From Temnopleurus reevesii (Eukaryota; Echinodermata; Echinoidea; Temnopleuroida; Temnopleuridae), in the NCBI GenBank assembly GCA_036244855.1, contig BQKZ01001067.1:20509-39306 (forward strand): a stretch of 18,798 nt of DNA. Direction: 5' to 3'. The notes below the pieces were generated by a model that was not told the DNA's origin, did not search any database, and was given only the letters and a program-made list of their open reading frames with translations. The number at the start of each line of letters is the position of its first letter. The first letter of the stretch is position 1. Positions 10,401-18,798 of this stretch are shown here, piece after piece. The position numbers were made by a program, and so were the translations under genes.

Positions 10401-12301
10401 GTTCCCTCCCTACAAATGGACTTTGATTATCCTTGGCTCAAAATTGCTGTCAAATACTTGTGTTAATAATAGAAAAAAGAATGCAGAATTATACATAGTA
10501 GTATTTATCGGCCTGTTTGGCTCTTCTGTGAATGATTACGATACATGTAACTGACAATAGTTCCTAATTTCTATTTGAGGAAGAATTAGACAATTGATTG
10601 CAGCAATAAGTAAAAACAGTAATACTTGACCGTTCCCTCCCTACAAATGGACTTTGATTATCCTTGGCTCAAAATTGCTGTCAAATACTTGTGTTAATAA
10701 TAGAAAAAAGAATGCAGAATTATACATAGTAGTATTTATCGGCCTGTTTGGCTCTTCTGTGAATGATTACGATACATGTAACTGACAATAGTTCCTAATT
10801 TCTATTTGAGGAAGAATTAGACAATTGATTGCAGCAATAAGTAAAAACAGTAATACTTGACCGTTCCCTCCCTACAAATGGACTTTGATTATCCTTGGCT
10901 CAAAATTGCTGTCAAATACTTGTGTTAATAATAGAAAAAAGAATGCAGAATTATACATAGTAGTATTTATCGGCCTGTTTGGCTCTTCTGTGAATGATTA
11001 CGATACATGTAACTGACAATAGTTCCTAATTTCTATTTGAGGAAGAATTAGACAATTGATTGCAGCAATAAGTAAAAACAGTAATACTTGACCGTTCCCT
11101 CCCTACAAATGGACTTTGATTATCCTTGGCTCAAAATTGCTGTCAAATACTTGTGTTAATAATAGAAAAAAGAATGCAGAATTATACATAGTAGTATTTA
11201 TCGGCCTGTTTGGCTCTTCTGTGAATGATTACGATACATGTAACTGACAATAGTTCCTAATTTCTATTTGAGGAAGAATTAGACAATTGATTGCAGCAAT
11301 AAGTAAAAACAGTAATACTTGACCGTTCCCTCCCTACAAATGGACTTTGATTATCCTTGGCTCAAAATTGCTGTCAAATACTTGTGTTAATAATAGAAAA
11401 AAGAATGCAGAATTATACATAGTAGTATTTATCGGCCTGTTTGGCTCTTCTGTGAATGATTACGATACATGTAACTGACAATAGTTCCTAATTTCTATTT
11501 GAGGAAGAATTAGACAATTGATTGCAGCAATAAGTAAAAACAGTAATACTTGACCGTTCCCTCCCTACAAATGGACTTTGATTATCCTTGGCTCAAAATT
11601 GCTGTCAAATACTTGTGTTAATAATAGAAAAAAGAATGCAGAATTATACATAGTAGTATTTATCGGCCTGTTTGGCTCTTCTGTGAATGATTACGATACA
11701 TGTAACTGACAATAGTTCCTAATTTCTATTTGAGGAAGAATTAGACAATTGATTGCAGCAATAAGTAAAAACAGTAATACTTGACCGTTCCCTCCCTACA
11801 AATGGACTTTGATTATCCTTGGCTCAAAATTGCTGTCAAATACTTGTGTTAATAATAGAAAAAAGAATGCAGAATTATACATAGTAGTATTTATCGGCCT
11901 GTTTGGCTCTTCTGTGAATGATTACGATACATGTAACTGACAATAGTTCCTAATTTCTATTTGAGGAAGAATTAGACAATTGATTGCAGCAATAAGTAAA
12001 AACAGTAATACTTGACCGTTCCCTCCCTACAAATGGACTTTGATTATCCTTGGCTCAAAATTGCTGTCAAATACTTGTGTTAATAATAGAAAAAAGAATG
12101 CAGAATTATACATAGTAGTATTTATCGGCCTGTTTGGCTCTTCTGTGAATGATTACGATACATGTAACTGACAATAGTTCCTAATTTCTATTTGAGGAAG
12201 AATTAGACAATTGATTGCAGCAATAAGTAAAAACAGTAATACTTGACCGTTCCCTCCCTACAAATGGACTTTGATTATCCTTGGCTCAAAATTGCTGTCA
12301 A
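4465..12301. repeat. Tandem array of 231-bp satellite unit, 33 full copies plus 214 bp
   Basis: The unit begins AGAAAAAAGAATGCAGAATT at 4465 and recurs every 231 bases (4696, 4927, and so on, to 12088). The last copy is cut 17 bases short at 12301. By eye I find no substitution or indel in any copy. The unit has 76 G or C of 231 (33%). 231 is a multiple of 3, so each frame repeats exactly, but all frames contain stops and no protein is encoded. Each unit holds an 8-base palindrome TACATGTA (unit positions 72-79). I see no CENP-B-box-like motif and no shorter internal period. Such homogeneity means very recent amplification, active homogenisation, or an assembly artefact. Confidence 0.97.
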
Positions 12302-12302
12302 N
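12302..12302. other. Ambiguous base at the right edge of the array
   Basis: One of only two N bases in the window, placed at the exact point where the 34th copy stops matching the unit. It marks an unresolved base or a join between sequences, so the right-hand boundary and copy number of the array cannot be taken as final. Confidence 0.9.
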
Positions 12303-14000
12303 TGACTGGCACTGCATGAAATCTTTGAACCAATTATAAGTAAGAGTAACTGGGATTGCTATTATTCAGAGGGAAAACCAATATCAATTAATGTAATTTT
12401 TTTTGTCTTTCCCTTTTTGGAAGGGGTGGGGGTAGTGTGAATTTGTAGAATATTTCCAAAGATGCGTTTAAAAAACAATGTATCCTTATTTGCCTTGTAA
12501 AAACATTATTTTGTGGGAATATAGACAAAGATGACTGATAGCCAAACAAAATCAACGGAAGAAGAAGAAATCTTTGAACAGTGGCAGGTTTTCAGTGTAC
12601 ATGTACATATATGTATGAACGCAAATGAAAATAATAGTCCAAATGTCATATTTGAATACACTTGTGCATTTTGCAGCAGTAACAAAATACATCTCCTTTT
12701 TTGGCTCGGAAGAGACATGTGTCAAATGGAACTGCAGAAAGGAAATGTGAGTTTCCTCTGAACTGTCAAAGTGTCATCCTAAATGTACATGTGATACCCT
12801 CGGAATGCACGATTGACTCATTTTTAGAAGGTCGGATCGATCAAAGTCTAAGGTCCTTAAACCAGTGACCAATTGTGAATAGGGCTGTAAAGATGTATTG
12901 CCACAATTTGGATGACATCTGCACAAATAAAGAGGAGCAAGATTTAAATTATATTCATCAAACTAGAAATTTGAAAACAGGATCATGCCCTTATAAAAAA
13001 AGAAGCATCACAAATTTTTGCTCCCAAATTTTAGTGGAATGAAATGAAGTGGGGTGTTTGATATTAAAGGAAACAAACAAGGATTAACAGTGGAACATTA
13101 TACAAAGCACTGCATGGTGATTTTTCTGGTCCTATCTCTTTGTTTTGAAATATTTTCGTCAAATTTCATTTCTAATTGGAAAAGGAATGCTAAATAATCA
13201 GTGGTAGTTGGATGATGTTTTATTCAAATAAGAACATGACCAACAACAATACTTTTGAACTGAAAAAAACCCATCTCACTTTGAGGTCTTTTTCCTTCGA
13301 GAGAGAAACGAGAAGTCTGTATGTCGGTATGTAAAGGAAAAAGAAGCCTGGATATTATAGTAGTACCCTGGATGTCGTCATGGTCCATAGCAACCATTAA
13401 TGTAGATTTCATGAGATAATTGATTGCGAGATAATGATGTCACTCATTAATGATGCTTGTCAAGAAGGTTGCAAGATACAGAATACAATCCCATATTCTC
13501 CATGACTTTCTTTACACTGAATACTGTGAGCTGAGATTTTTGCTAGGTTTTTGTTCCCGCAAATTTTGCTAAAATTTTCACTCACTCTAATGCTCAGACT
13601 TGTGTAAGAACTATGATCTTTCAAAATGTAAAAATACATCAGCAGCTCTGTATGTGCAAAAATGTATGAAATTCAGTGAATTGGCTAATATTTTAAATGT
13701 ATGCTAAGATATTATCTTTTATAGAAAGCTACTTAGGGTGTGCCCAAGGCAGGGACTGGAAGTTAGTGCCCCAATATTTATTAATTTTCACCTTGGAAAT
13801 TAGGCTAGCATGAGTGCAAAATTTGTGTCGATGGCAGGGATCTGGATGAAAACAGCATTGGTCTTTCGTTATCTTTGGATCAGCATGTGCTTACACTAAA
13901 AATTAAAGTCAGTTGACTTTTGGCCTGCCTAGACCATCACTGTAGGCTACCTTTGGTCCTGTATCTGTGGCCCTTCAAGAGTGTTTATACCAATACATTG
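12303..14000. other. Mostly featureless flank after the array
   Basis: About 1.7 kb of AT-rich sequence with no recognisable repeat family. The only coding hint is the acidic frame at 12531-12746, listed separately. Short open frames elsewhere, such as 13224-13412 on the - strand, lack splice sites or composition that would support them. Confidence 0.4.
12531..12746 (+). CDS. Weak candidate first coding exon, product unknown
   Basis: ATG at 12531 in a favourable context (A at -3) opens a frame beginning MTDSQTKSTEEEEIFEQWQ, an acidic start typical of many cytosolic proteins. The frame stays open 76 codons. A perfect donor consensus, AAT|GTGAGT, follows base 12746 after exactly 72 codons (phase 0). 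The second half (for example YTCAFCSSNK) does not look clearly coding. A shorter exon ending at CAG|GTTTTC after base 12587 is an alternative with a poor donor. There is no recognised family, and no following exon was found. This may well be chance. Confidence 0.17.
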
Positions 14001-14150
14001 TCAGTGCATCGTGGTGTAGTGGTTGTGACTCTTGCTTTTATACAATTAGAAGGTTGGAGGTTTTAGTCTCACCTATGGCGTTAATTTCCTTCAGCAAGAA
14101 ATTAATCCGCAAAGCTGCACTCTACCCAGGTGCGATTAGGGACCATTAGG
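14001..14150 (+). mobile_element. tRNA-derived SINE with degenerate promoter boxes
   Basis: An A-box-like TGGTGTAGTGG at 14012-14022 and a decayed B-box-like GGTTTTAGTCTC at 14059-14070 form the tRNA-like head. The body TTTCCTTCAGCAAGAAATTA at 14087-14106 is shared almost word for word with the copy at 18630. CTGCACTCTACCCAGGTGCG at 14116-14135 corresponds to the core of the other copies. The 3' tail seen elsewhere is not recognisable past about 14150, so the copy is truncated or diverged there. An open frame running through it (13967-14149) is incidental. Confidence 0.65.
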
Positions 14151-14174
14151 AGACAGCAACACATTATATGAGGC

Positions 14175-14270
14175 TCGTCACGACAAAAGGGCCCTTAAGC
14201 TGTTTACGCGTACGCGATAAAACTCTGCGCGGTAGCGTGATGTCACAATGAGCTGAACAGGAGAATGGTA
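14175..14270. promoter_or_regulatory. Short CpG-dense patch with a CRE-like motif
   Basis: Seven CpG dinucleotides lie within 14207-14237 (TTTACGCGTACGCG, then CTGCGCGGTAGCGTGA), against a CpG-poor background. TGATGTCA at 14238-14245 differs at one base from the cAMP-response element TGACGTCA. A good donor-like AATG|GTAAGA follows at 14267. This could be a promoter with a non-coding first exon, or a remnant of another repeat. I see no TATA box and no start codon with an open frame. Confidence 0.15.
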
Positions 14271-14681
14271 AGAGCTCGGTTTAGTACCCAGGCGTAATGC
14301 TAAATAAATCTCAGAACATTATGGTAGAAATCAGAAACCTGTAACGGTACACACGCGGCTTCTTTATGTTAATTATAATCATACTCACAACCGTGTAAAT
14401 AAACTGTATTCAAATCAACTTTTGTGCCAAGAGAGTTAAAATATCAAAAAAGATGAGAAAGAGTTGAGGAGTGGAAATCATTTGAGTGTTCCAAGCATGA
14501 GAATTGTTAGATCTACCCTCACTCTGTAAACAACATGATACAGCGGTCATGATTTTAATGTCGCCTTTGTTTCAAGACCTTCATTTCCTAATCCCAATTT
14601 CCCGCAGATACTATCAATAGTATTATTGATATCTGTATAATTGTCGTTCATGTCATTACCATTATCATTTCCAGTGTTTGT

Positions 14682-14700
14682 ATAATAATAATAATAATAA
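14682..14700. repeat. ATA/TTA microsatellite, tail of the LINE fragment
   Basis: About six ATA units on the + strand. It sits where the 3' simple-repeat tail of the - strand LINE fragment should be, so it is best read as part of that insertion. Confidence 0.8.
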
Positions 14701-14937
14701 CAATACTTATATAGCGCAGAAACTATATTCTACTGCGCTTTAAAGACTCTTAATTAAAGTAAAGACATGAGTGGTAAAGTAGATTTATCATAATGGCGTG
14801 TCAAAGAGATATGTTTTAAGCTTTGATTTGAATGTGTTTAGTGAGGATGAATTTCGTATATCAATAGGTAGTTTATTCCAGAGTTTGGGCGCTGCACATG
14901 CAAATGCTCTATCTCCTAGAGTGACTCTAGGAGATAG
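14682..14937 (-). mobile_element. 5'-truncated non-LTR retrotransposon (LINE) 3' end
   Basis: On the - strand about 50 codons are open from near 14937 to TGA at 14788-14790. The peptide contains GDRAF, APKLWNKLP, FKSKLKTYLF and ends DTPL. This pattern (PKLWN.LP, then FK..LKT.LF just before the stop) is familiar as the extreme C terminus of reverse-transcriptase polyproteins of several non-LTR families in invertebrates and fish (CR1/L2/RTE-like; I cannot choose). After the stop comes a short 3' region with TGCGCTATATAAG and then a TTA-repeat tail at 14682-14700. This order (ORF end, short 3' UTR, simple-repeat tail) and the 5' truncation are typical of target-primed reverse transcription. No catalytic domain remains. 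Confidence 0.75.
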
Positions 14938-15846
14938 TATCATTATGATTATCGTTGTTAATGTATATCTTTAGATGGAGAGGGCCAGGGAGTTCAGGGA
15001 AGAGAATTACAAAATAGTTTTGATCCAATCTGCGAATGCTAATCTTTCTCAGCATCGAACTGTATCCGTTAAAATCAGCTCTCCAGCTCTTATGGAGAAA
15101 CGGAGAGAGAGAGAATGGGATGCAGAGGCTTAGTTACTTTCCTAGTCCGAAATTAAGGCAGAAAAGGCGGTGATGTCGGGAGTGATTTTAGGTTTCCACA
15201 ATTAAACCAAATAAAATACTAAACAAATAAATGTTAAGAAATTTTCCATGCAAATAAAGCAACACTAAACAGGATACTTAAAAAGTAATGTTCTCGCTCA
15301 GATTTTTTTTTGTAACTTTGAAACGAATTGCACAAAAGAAGTTGATTTTTGCATTGTTAAAAGAAGAGTCTACCTAAAAAAAAATCTGTCTTCAACAGAA
15401 GCAGAAAAATCAACTGAACAGAACAAGAAAGGTTTGAGAAAAATCGATAGCTAATGAGAACTCCTGATAAATTATTTTTTTCAGTAGACTCTTTTTTTAA
15501 TGCGATAGTGATATGCGTAGCATTTTGTTTGTTGACGAATGTACTTGTCTTTCAAATCTTTACAAATCTTTTTTATTTTGATAAACAGTTTTATATTCAT
15601 CGAACAGGGAAAACATTATTTGAATAAAAACGATGATTAAAAGATGATCAAAGTTCTTTGCAAATTAACTAAAATGTTTAATGATATTTAATGCATATTT
15701 GGTAAAACGATCTCACGAGAGATATGGGAAATATTTTGATGATAGTGAGTAAATCGGTAACAATGTAAAATTTTCTTCGTAACTGAACATTAACAGAATT
15801 GTTATGTTCTTTACATGATGGTGATATGATAACTACGAGTTTAGAT
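14938..15846. other. Intergenic; short inverted repeats only
   Basis: No exon or mobile element is supported. There is a short GA run near 15101-15112. Two inverted repeats are visible, 15340-15352 with 15401-15415 and 15357-15374 with 15483-15500, discussed under findings. Homopolymer A and T tracts are frequent from 15300 to 15600. Confidence 0.4.
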
Positions 15847-15970
15847 AGGGGGAAAACCCTGAGACNGATTCACCCCGACTCGTTGTTCTGAGGCAGTTAA
15901 CTGTGAATTAACAAAGAGTCGGGGTAAATCGTGTTGCTTCCGGGGTCCTATGTGACTAGGGCTTTACCCA
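15847..15970. mobile_element. Foldback (MITE-like) element with an N in its left arm
   Basis: The inner arms 15867-15887 and 15910-15930 are complementary at 19 of 21 bases, around the core GATTCACCCCGACTC and its complement. They enclose a small loop bounded by GTTAA and TTAAC. Outer segments 15847-15865 and 15952-15970 are partly complementary (GGG.AAA.CCCT type ends), which suggests worn terminal inverted repeats of a ~124-bp element. The GC-rich arms stand out from the AT-rich surroundings. N at 15866 sits next to the inner arm, where a strong hairpin could stop sequencing. No coding capacity. Confidence 0.5.
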
Positions 15971-16601
15971 TACCATGCAGAAGGATGCACTCATACTTCA
16001 TGCTCCGATCTATGTCGGCTGCGTGGACATATTTCTACCATTTCTCATTCATAAATTGGCTTGCTTCTTGAATATGTTCTTCTCTGGGCATCATTCTTGT
16101 TTAAATTACAGAGCTACATAAACCCATTTGACCCCCTCCAAACGGTGAACATTTGATATTTCATGCTTTTCCTTCAAATAAATATCACAGTATTAAAATT
16201 CAACCATACATGTGAGGTAATCAGAGAAATAATTTTCAAACAATTCTTTTACCTTTCTTTGCTTTTTAATGATTATTCACATTAAATTAATATAAAATCC
16301 AGACTAATATTAAAAATGTCTTTTTTTTAAACCAGCCTTTTGACTCTCTTTCATAAAAATGGTGCTCATTTTTCCTATCAACTTGATTTAATTTGACTGT
16401 TCAAAGATTTAGTTCCTCAATAGCAAGGCACTGAGAAAAGCCAATAAATCGCCCTATAATTGTTATGATTATCAAACATTTTGTTTTTGCTGAAGATCAG
16501 GAGATTAGCACATGTACATAATAGATCGATTTTCACACTACCTGCATCAAAGATTAGCACGTAAGGAAGCCGAAACCGATTGAATTTGAGGTAATTGGTG
16601 T
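15971..16601. other. Intergenic, one weak exon candidate on the - strand
   Basis: AT-rich, no repeat family recognised. On the - strand, 16608-16542 could be an exon (it begins in the first base pairs of the tandem repeat), described under findings. Nothing else is supportable. Confidence 0.35.
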
Positions 16602-17888
16602 TCTCCATCCTTCCGGCCGGACCCTCGCTGAGTCACAAATGACCTATTAGGTGATGCTTGTGTCATCCCAGGTGGTATAGGGTGGTCCAAGAAAAGCTAT
16701 GATCTCCATCCTTACGGCCGGACCCTCACCGAGTCACAAATGGCCTATTAGGCGATGCTTGTGTCATCCATGGTGGTATAGGGTGGTCCAAGAAAAGCCA
16801 ACTACATTTATGATGTATATCCAATGGCTAACTCTTGCCGAGTTGCAAATGGCCTATTAGGTGATGCTTGTGTCATCCCAGGTGGTATAGGGTGGTCCAA
16901 GAAAAGCTATGATCTCCATCCTTCCGACCGGACCCTCGCTGAGTCACAAATGGCCTATTAGGTGATGCTTGTGTCATCCCTGGTGGTATAGGGTGCTCCA
17001 AGAAAAGCTATGATCTCCATCCTTCCGGCCGGACCCTCGCTGAGTCACAAATGGCCTATTAGGTGATGCTTGTGTCATCCCTGGTAGTATAGGCTGGCTC
17101 AAGAAAAGCTAACTACAATCTATTCCAGCGTGCTTGCTGAACTTCGCTAAGTTACAAATGGCGTATTAGGTGATGCTTGTATCATCCCTGGTGGTATAGA
17201 GTGATCCAAGAAAAGCTAACAGTGAGATTGCTGAACTTTTGCTTTATTACAATAGACCCTTTACATGATGTTTGTGTCATCTCTGGTGGTATACAGTAGT
17301 CCAAGAAATGCATCGTTCAAGAAGAACATGCCCTTGGTCTGTTGGGTGATGCCTGCACAGTCTTGGTATAGGATTGCCCAAGAAAAGCTATGATCAACAC
17401 CTAATGTACAGGCTGACCGTCGCTGAGTCACAAATGGCCTATTAGGCGATGCTTGTGTCATCCCAGGTGGTATAGGATGGTCCAAGAAATGACTGTTGGA
17501 TGATGCCTGTGCAGTAGTGGTATAGGATGGCCCAAGAAAAGCTATGATTTACACCTTCTTGCTGACTCTCGCTGAGTCACAAATGGCCTATTAGGTGATG
17601 CTTATTTCATCCCAGGTGGTATAGGGTGGCCCAAGAAAAGCTAACAGTGAGCTCCACTCACTTTCTGAACTTTTGCTGAGTCGCAAAAGACCTATTAATT
17701 ACGTGATACTTGGTGTCATCCCAGATGGTCCAATAAATGTATGCCTCAAGAAGAATGTGCCTTGGCCTGTTGGATGATGCCTGCGGAGTCTGTACTGATA
17801 TAGGATGGCCCAAGAAAAGCTGTGATCTACTCCTGCTTGCTGAAGCTTGCTGAGTCACAAATGGTCATCTTCGGTGGTATAGGGTGGT
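16602..17888. repeat. Degenerate minisatellite array, ~101-bp modules plus a shorter diverged module
   Basis: A module of about 101 bases recurs. It begins TCTCCATCCTTCCGGCCGG and runs through CTGAGTCACAAATGGCCTAT, TAGGTGATGCTTGTGTCATC and GGTGGTATAGGGTGGTCCAA to AAGAAAAGCTATGA. Its AGTCACAAATG marker, intact or altered, starts near 16631, 16732, 16841, 16942, 17043, 17150, 17246, 17425, 17575, 17679 and 17853. Spacings of 101 alternate with 104-109 on the left. On the right, a shorter diverged module (GATGATGCCTG then GGTATAGGATGGCCCAAG) is inserted near 17341, 17491 and 17770. Copies differ at many sites and decay to the right. The frames open on the - strand in this array are by-products. 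The sequence is old and not being homogenised now. Confidence 0.9.
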
Positions 17889-18627
17889 TTTAGAATTGCA
17901 TTACTCGAGACGAATTAACGTTGGCCAAAGTAGAGCACATATCATGAAGACTTCAGTAGCTAATTGGTTATCATTACCCTTTAGATCATACATCAGTGGG
18001 AAGTCATGGAGTTTTTATAGGGTTGTAATATTTCATGATGCCATAGCCCAGTCCTAGATTACACAGATGACTGCACACCAATCATATTTCAGGGCAATCC
18101 AAACCGTATTGAAGACACCTTTCATTTCAGCCCATCAATTTCATTATTATTATTCACGCTCTATGATAACTAGTGAAGTCATACCACTATAGCAAGTCCA
18201 TTCAGATGATCTGAATCTCTTTTTTAGTAAGACCATAAATAATTTTAATTATTATCAAGTTTCACTTGACCAACTCTGCGAAAATTGCCCAATTAGATTT
18301 TGAACAAAAATGGCATACAATTTGCAACCAGACCTTTTTTTTGTGGGGGAGGGGTCCAAAGTGGAGGTCAACTTTCGTGGTCAGTCAGTTGAGTGTCAAT
18401 CTTTCCATTGTGACATTATTTGAGATGTGAAGTGCAGTGACGATACTATAGGGCCAATATTCCTGGTGAACTCAATCTAAAGGATAGATTATTGTGAGAG
18501 ATGTGCTGTAGCCAGTAAATTGACATTCATCCAATATATTGCCAGTGGGAGCATCTATTGCCAATATCTTGACTCGTCATCAGTATTGCACCCATTCAGA
18601 CAAAAATATGTGGCGATAGATATCTCT
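17889..18627. other. Intergenic, nothing recognised
   Basis: AT-rich sequence with an ATT run near 18141-18152. A segment after CATATTTCAG at 18090 reads GNPNRIEDTFHFS in an open frame to a TAG near 18171, but nothing else supports an exon. No mobile element was recognised. Confidence 0.35.
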
Positions 18628-18798
18628 ATTTCCTTCAGCAAGAAATTTATCCACATTGTGCTGCACTCAATCCAGGTGAGGTGAAAGGGTACCGGCAGAA
18701 ATTTATTCCTTTTCAACACCGCCTACTTGGCAGCTATGCTGGGTAATAATATTATATGATTTATCTCGCGCCTCTGAATAGGTGACTAGAGAGATGGC
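18628..18798 (+). mobile_element. SINE 3' portion, running to the window edge
   Basis: TTTCCTTCAGCAAGAAATTT at 18629-18648 matches the copy at 14087. CTGCACTCAATCCAGGTGAG at 18661-18680 and GTGAAAGGGTACCGGCAG match the core seen at 1880 and 4230. The tail CAGCTATGCTGGGTAATAAT matches the tail type at 4305. A tRNA-like head with both boxes is not visible upstream, so this copy is probably 5' truncated. It may continue past the window. Confidence 0.65.

Noticed and set aside
4465..12301. CRISPR array
   Set aside because: The whole 231-bp period is identical; there are no variable spacers between short repeats, and the context is animal DNA.
13224..13412. 62-codon - strand frame beginning MKSTLMVAMDHDDIQG
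   Set aside because: The first residues look plausible but the frame then loses coding character; no clear donor consensus or homologue is recognised.
13967..14149. 60-codon frame on +
   Set aside because: It runs through the SINE at 14001-14150 and ends in it.
17261..17858. Two - strand frames (74 and 66 codons) with repeated motifs such as SRSQLFLGHP
   Set aside because: They lie in the degenerate minisatellite, the ~101-base module is not a multiple of 3, and the frames differ between modules.
18091..18173. Segment after CATATTTCAG reading GNPNRIEDTFHFS
   Set aside because: Turns into low-complexity ATT-repeat translation, and there is no partner exon or donor.

Overview
The window reads as nuclear DNA of an animal, most likely a marine deuterostome such as an echinoderm (sea-urchin-like). 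It is AT-rich, has no long reading frames, and carries short exons with canonical GT/AG boundaries. It also holds tRNA-derived SINE copies, full-length-palindrome foldback elements and the 3' end of a non-LTR retrotransposon. The taxonomic call is inference from repeat style recognised from memory; no search was possible.

Left flank (1-4464). Three exons on the + strand (1428-1488, 2275-2329, 2850-2906) join in one consistent frame and end in a stop codon. They form the last 56 codons of a gene I do not recognise. An earlier exon at 406-450 is possible. Alternative last exons (1550-1649, and a membrane-segment frame at 1217-1311) are suggestive but unproven. A SINE lies in the gene's intron. 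Downstream are a possible poly(A) signal, a 155-bp palindromic foldback (3978-4132) and a SINE 3' fragment (about 4205-4345).

Centre (4465-12301). A tandem array of a 231-bp unit covers about 42% of the window: 33 full copies plus 214 bp of a 34th, all identical as far as I can read. The right edge coincides with one of the only two N bases in the window (12302), so the true length and boundary are uncertain. The unit is 33% GC and encodes nothing.

Right flank (12303-18798). No convincing gene is visible, only two weak exon candidates. It contains two more SINE copies (14001-14150, 18628-18798), the 3' end of a LINE-type element on the - strand (14682-14937), a second N-containing foldback (15847-15970), a possible RNA hairpin, and an old degenerate minisatellite (16602-17888). 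The minisatellite is built from ~101-bp modules and a shorter diverged module. It contrasts in age with the perfect central array.

No CRISPR array, operon, rRNA or true tRNA gene is present. The two things most worth follow-up are the unmutated 231-bp array and the unrecognised spliced gene 1.5 kb upstream of it.
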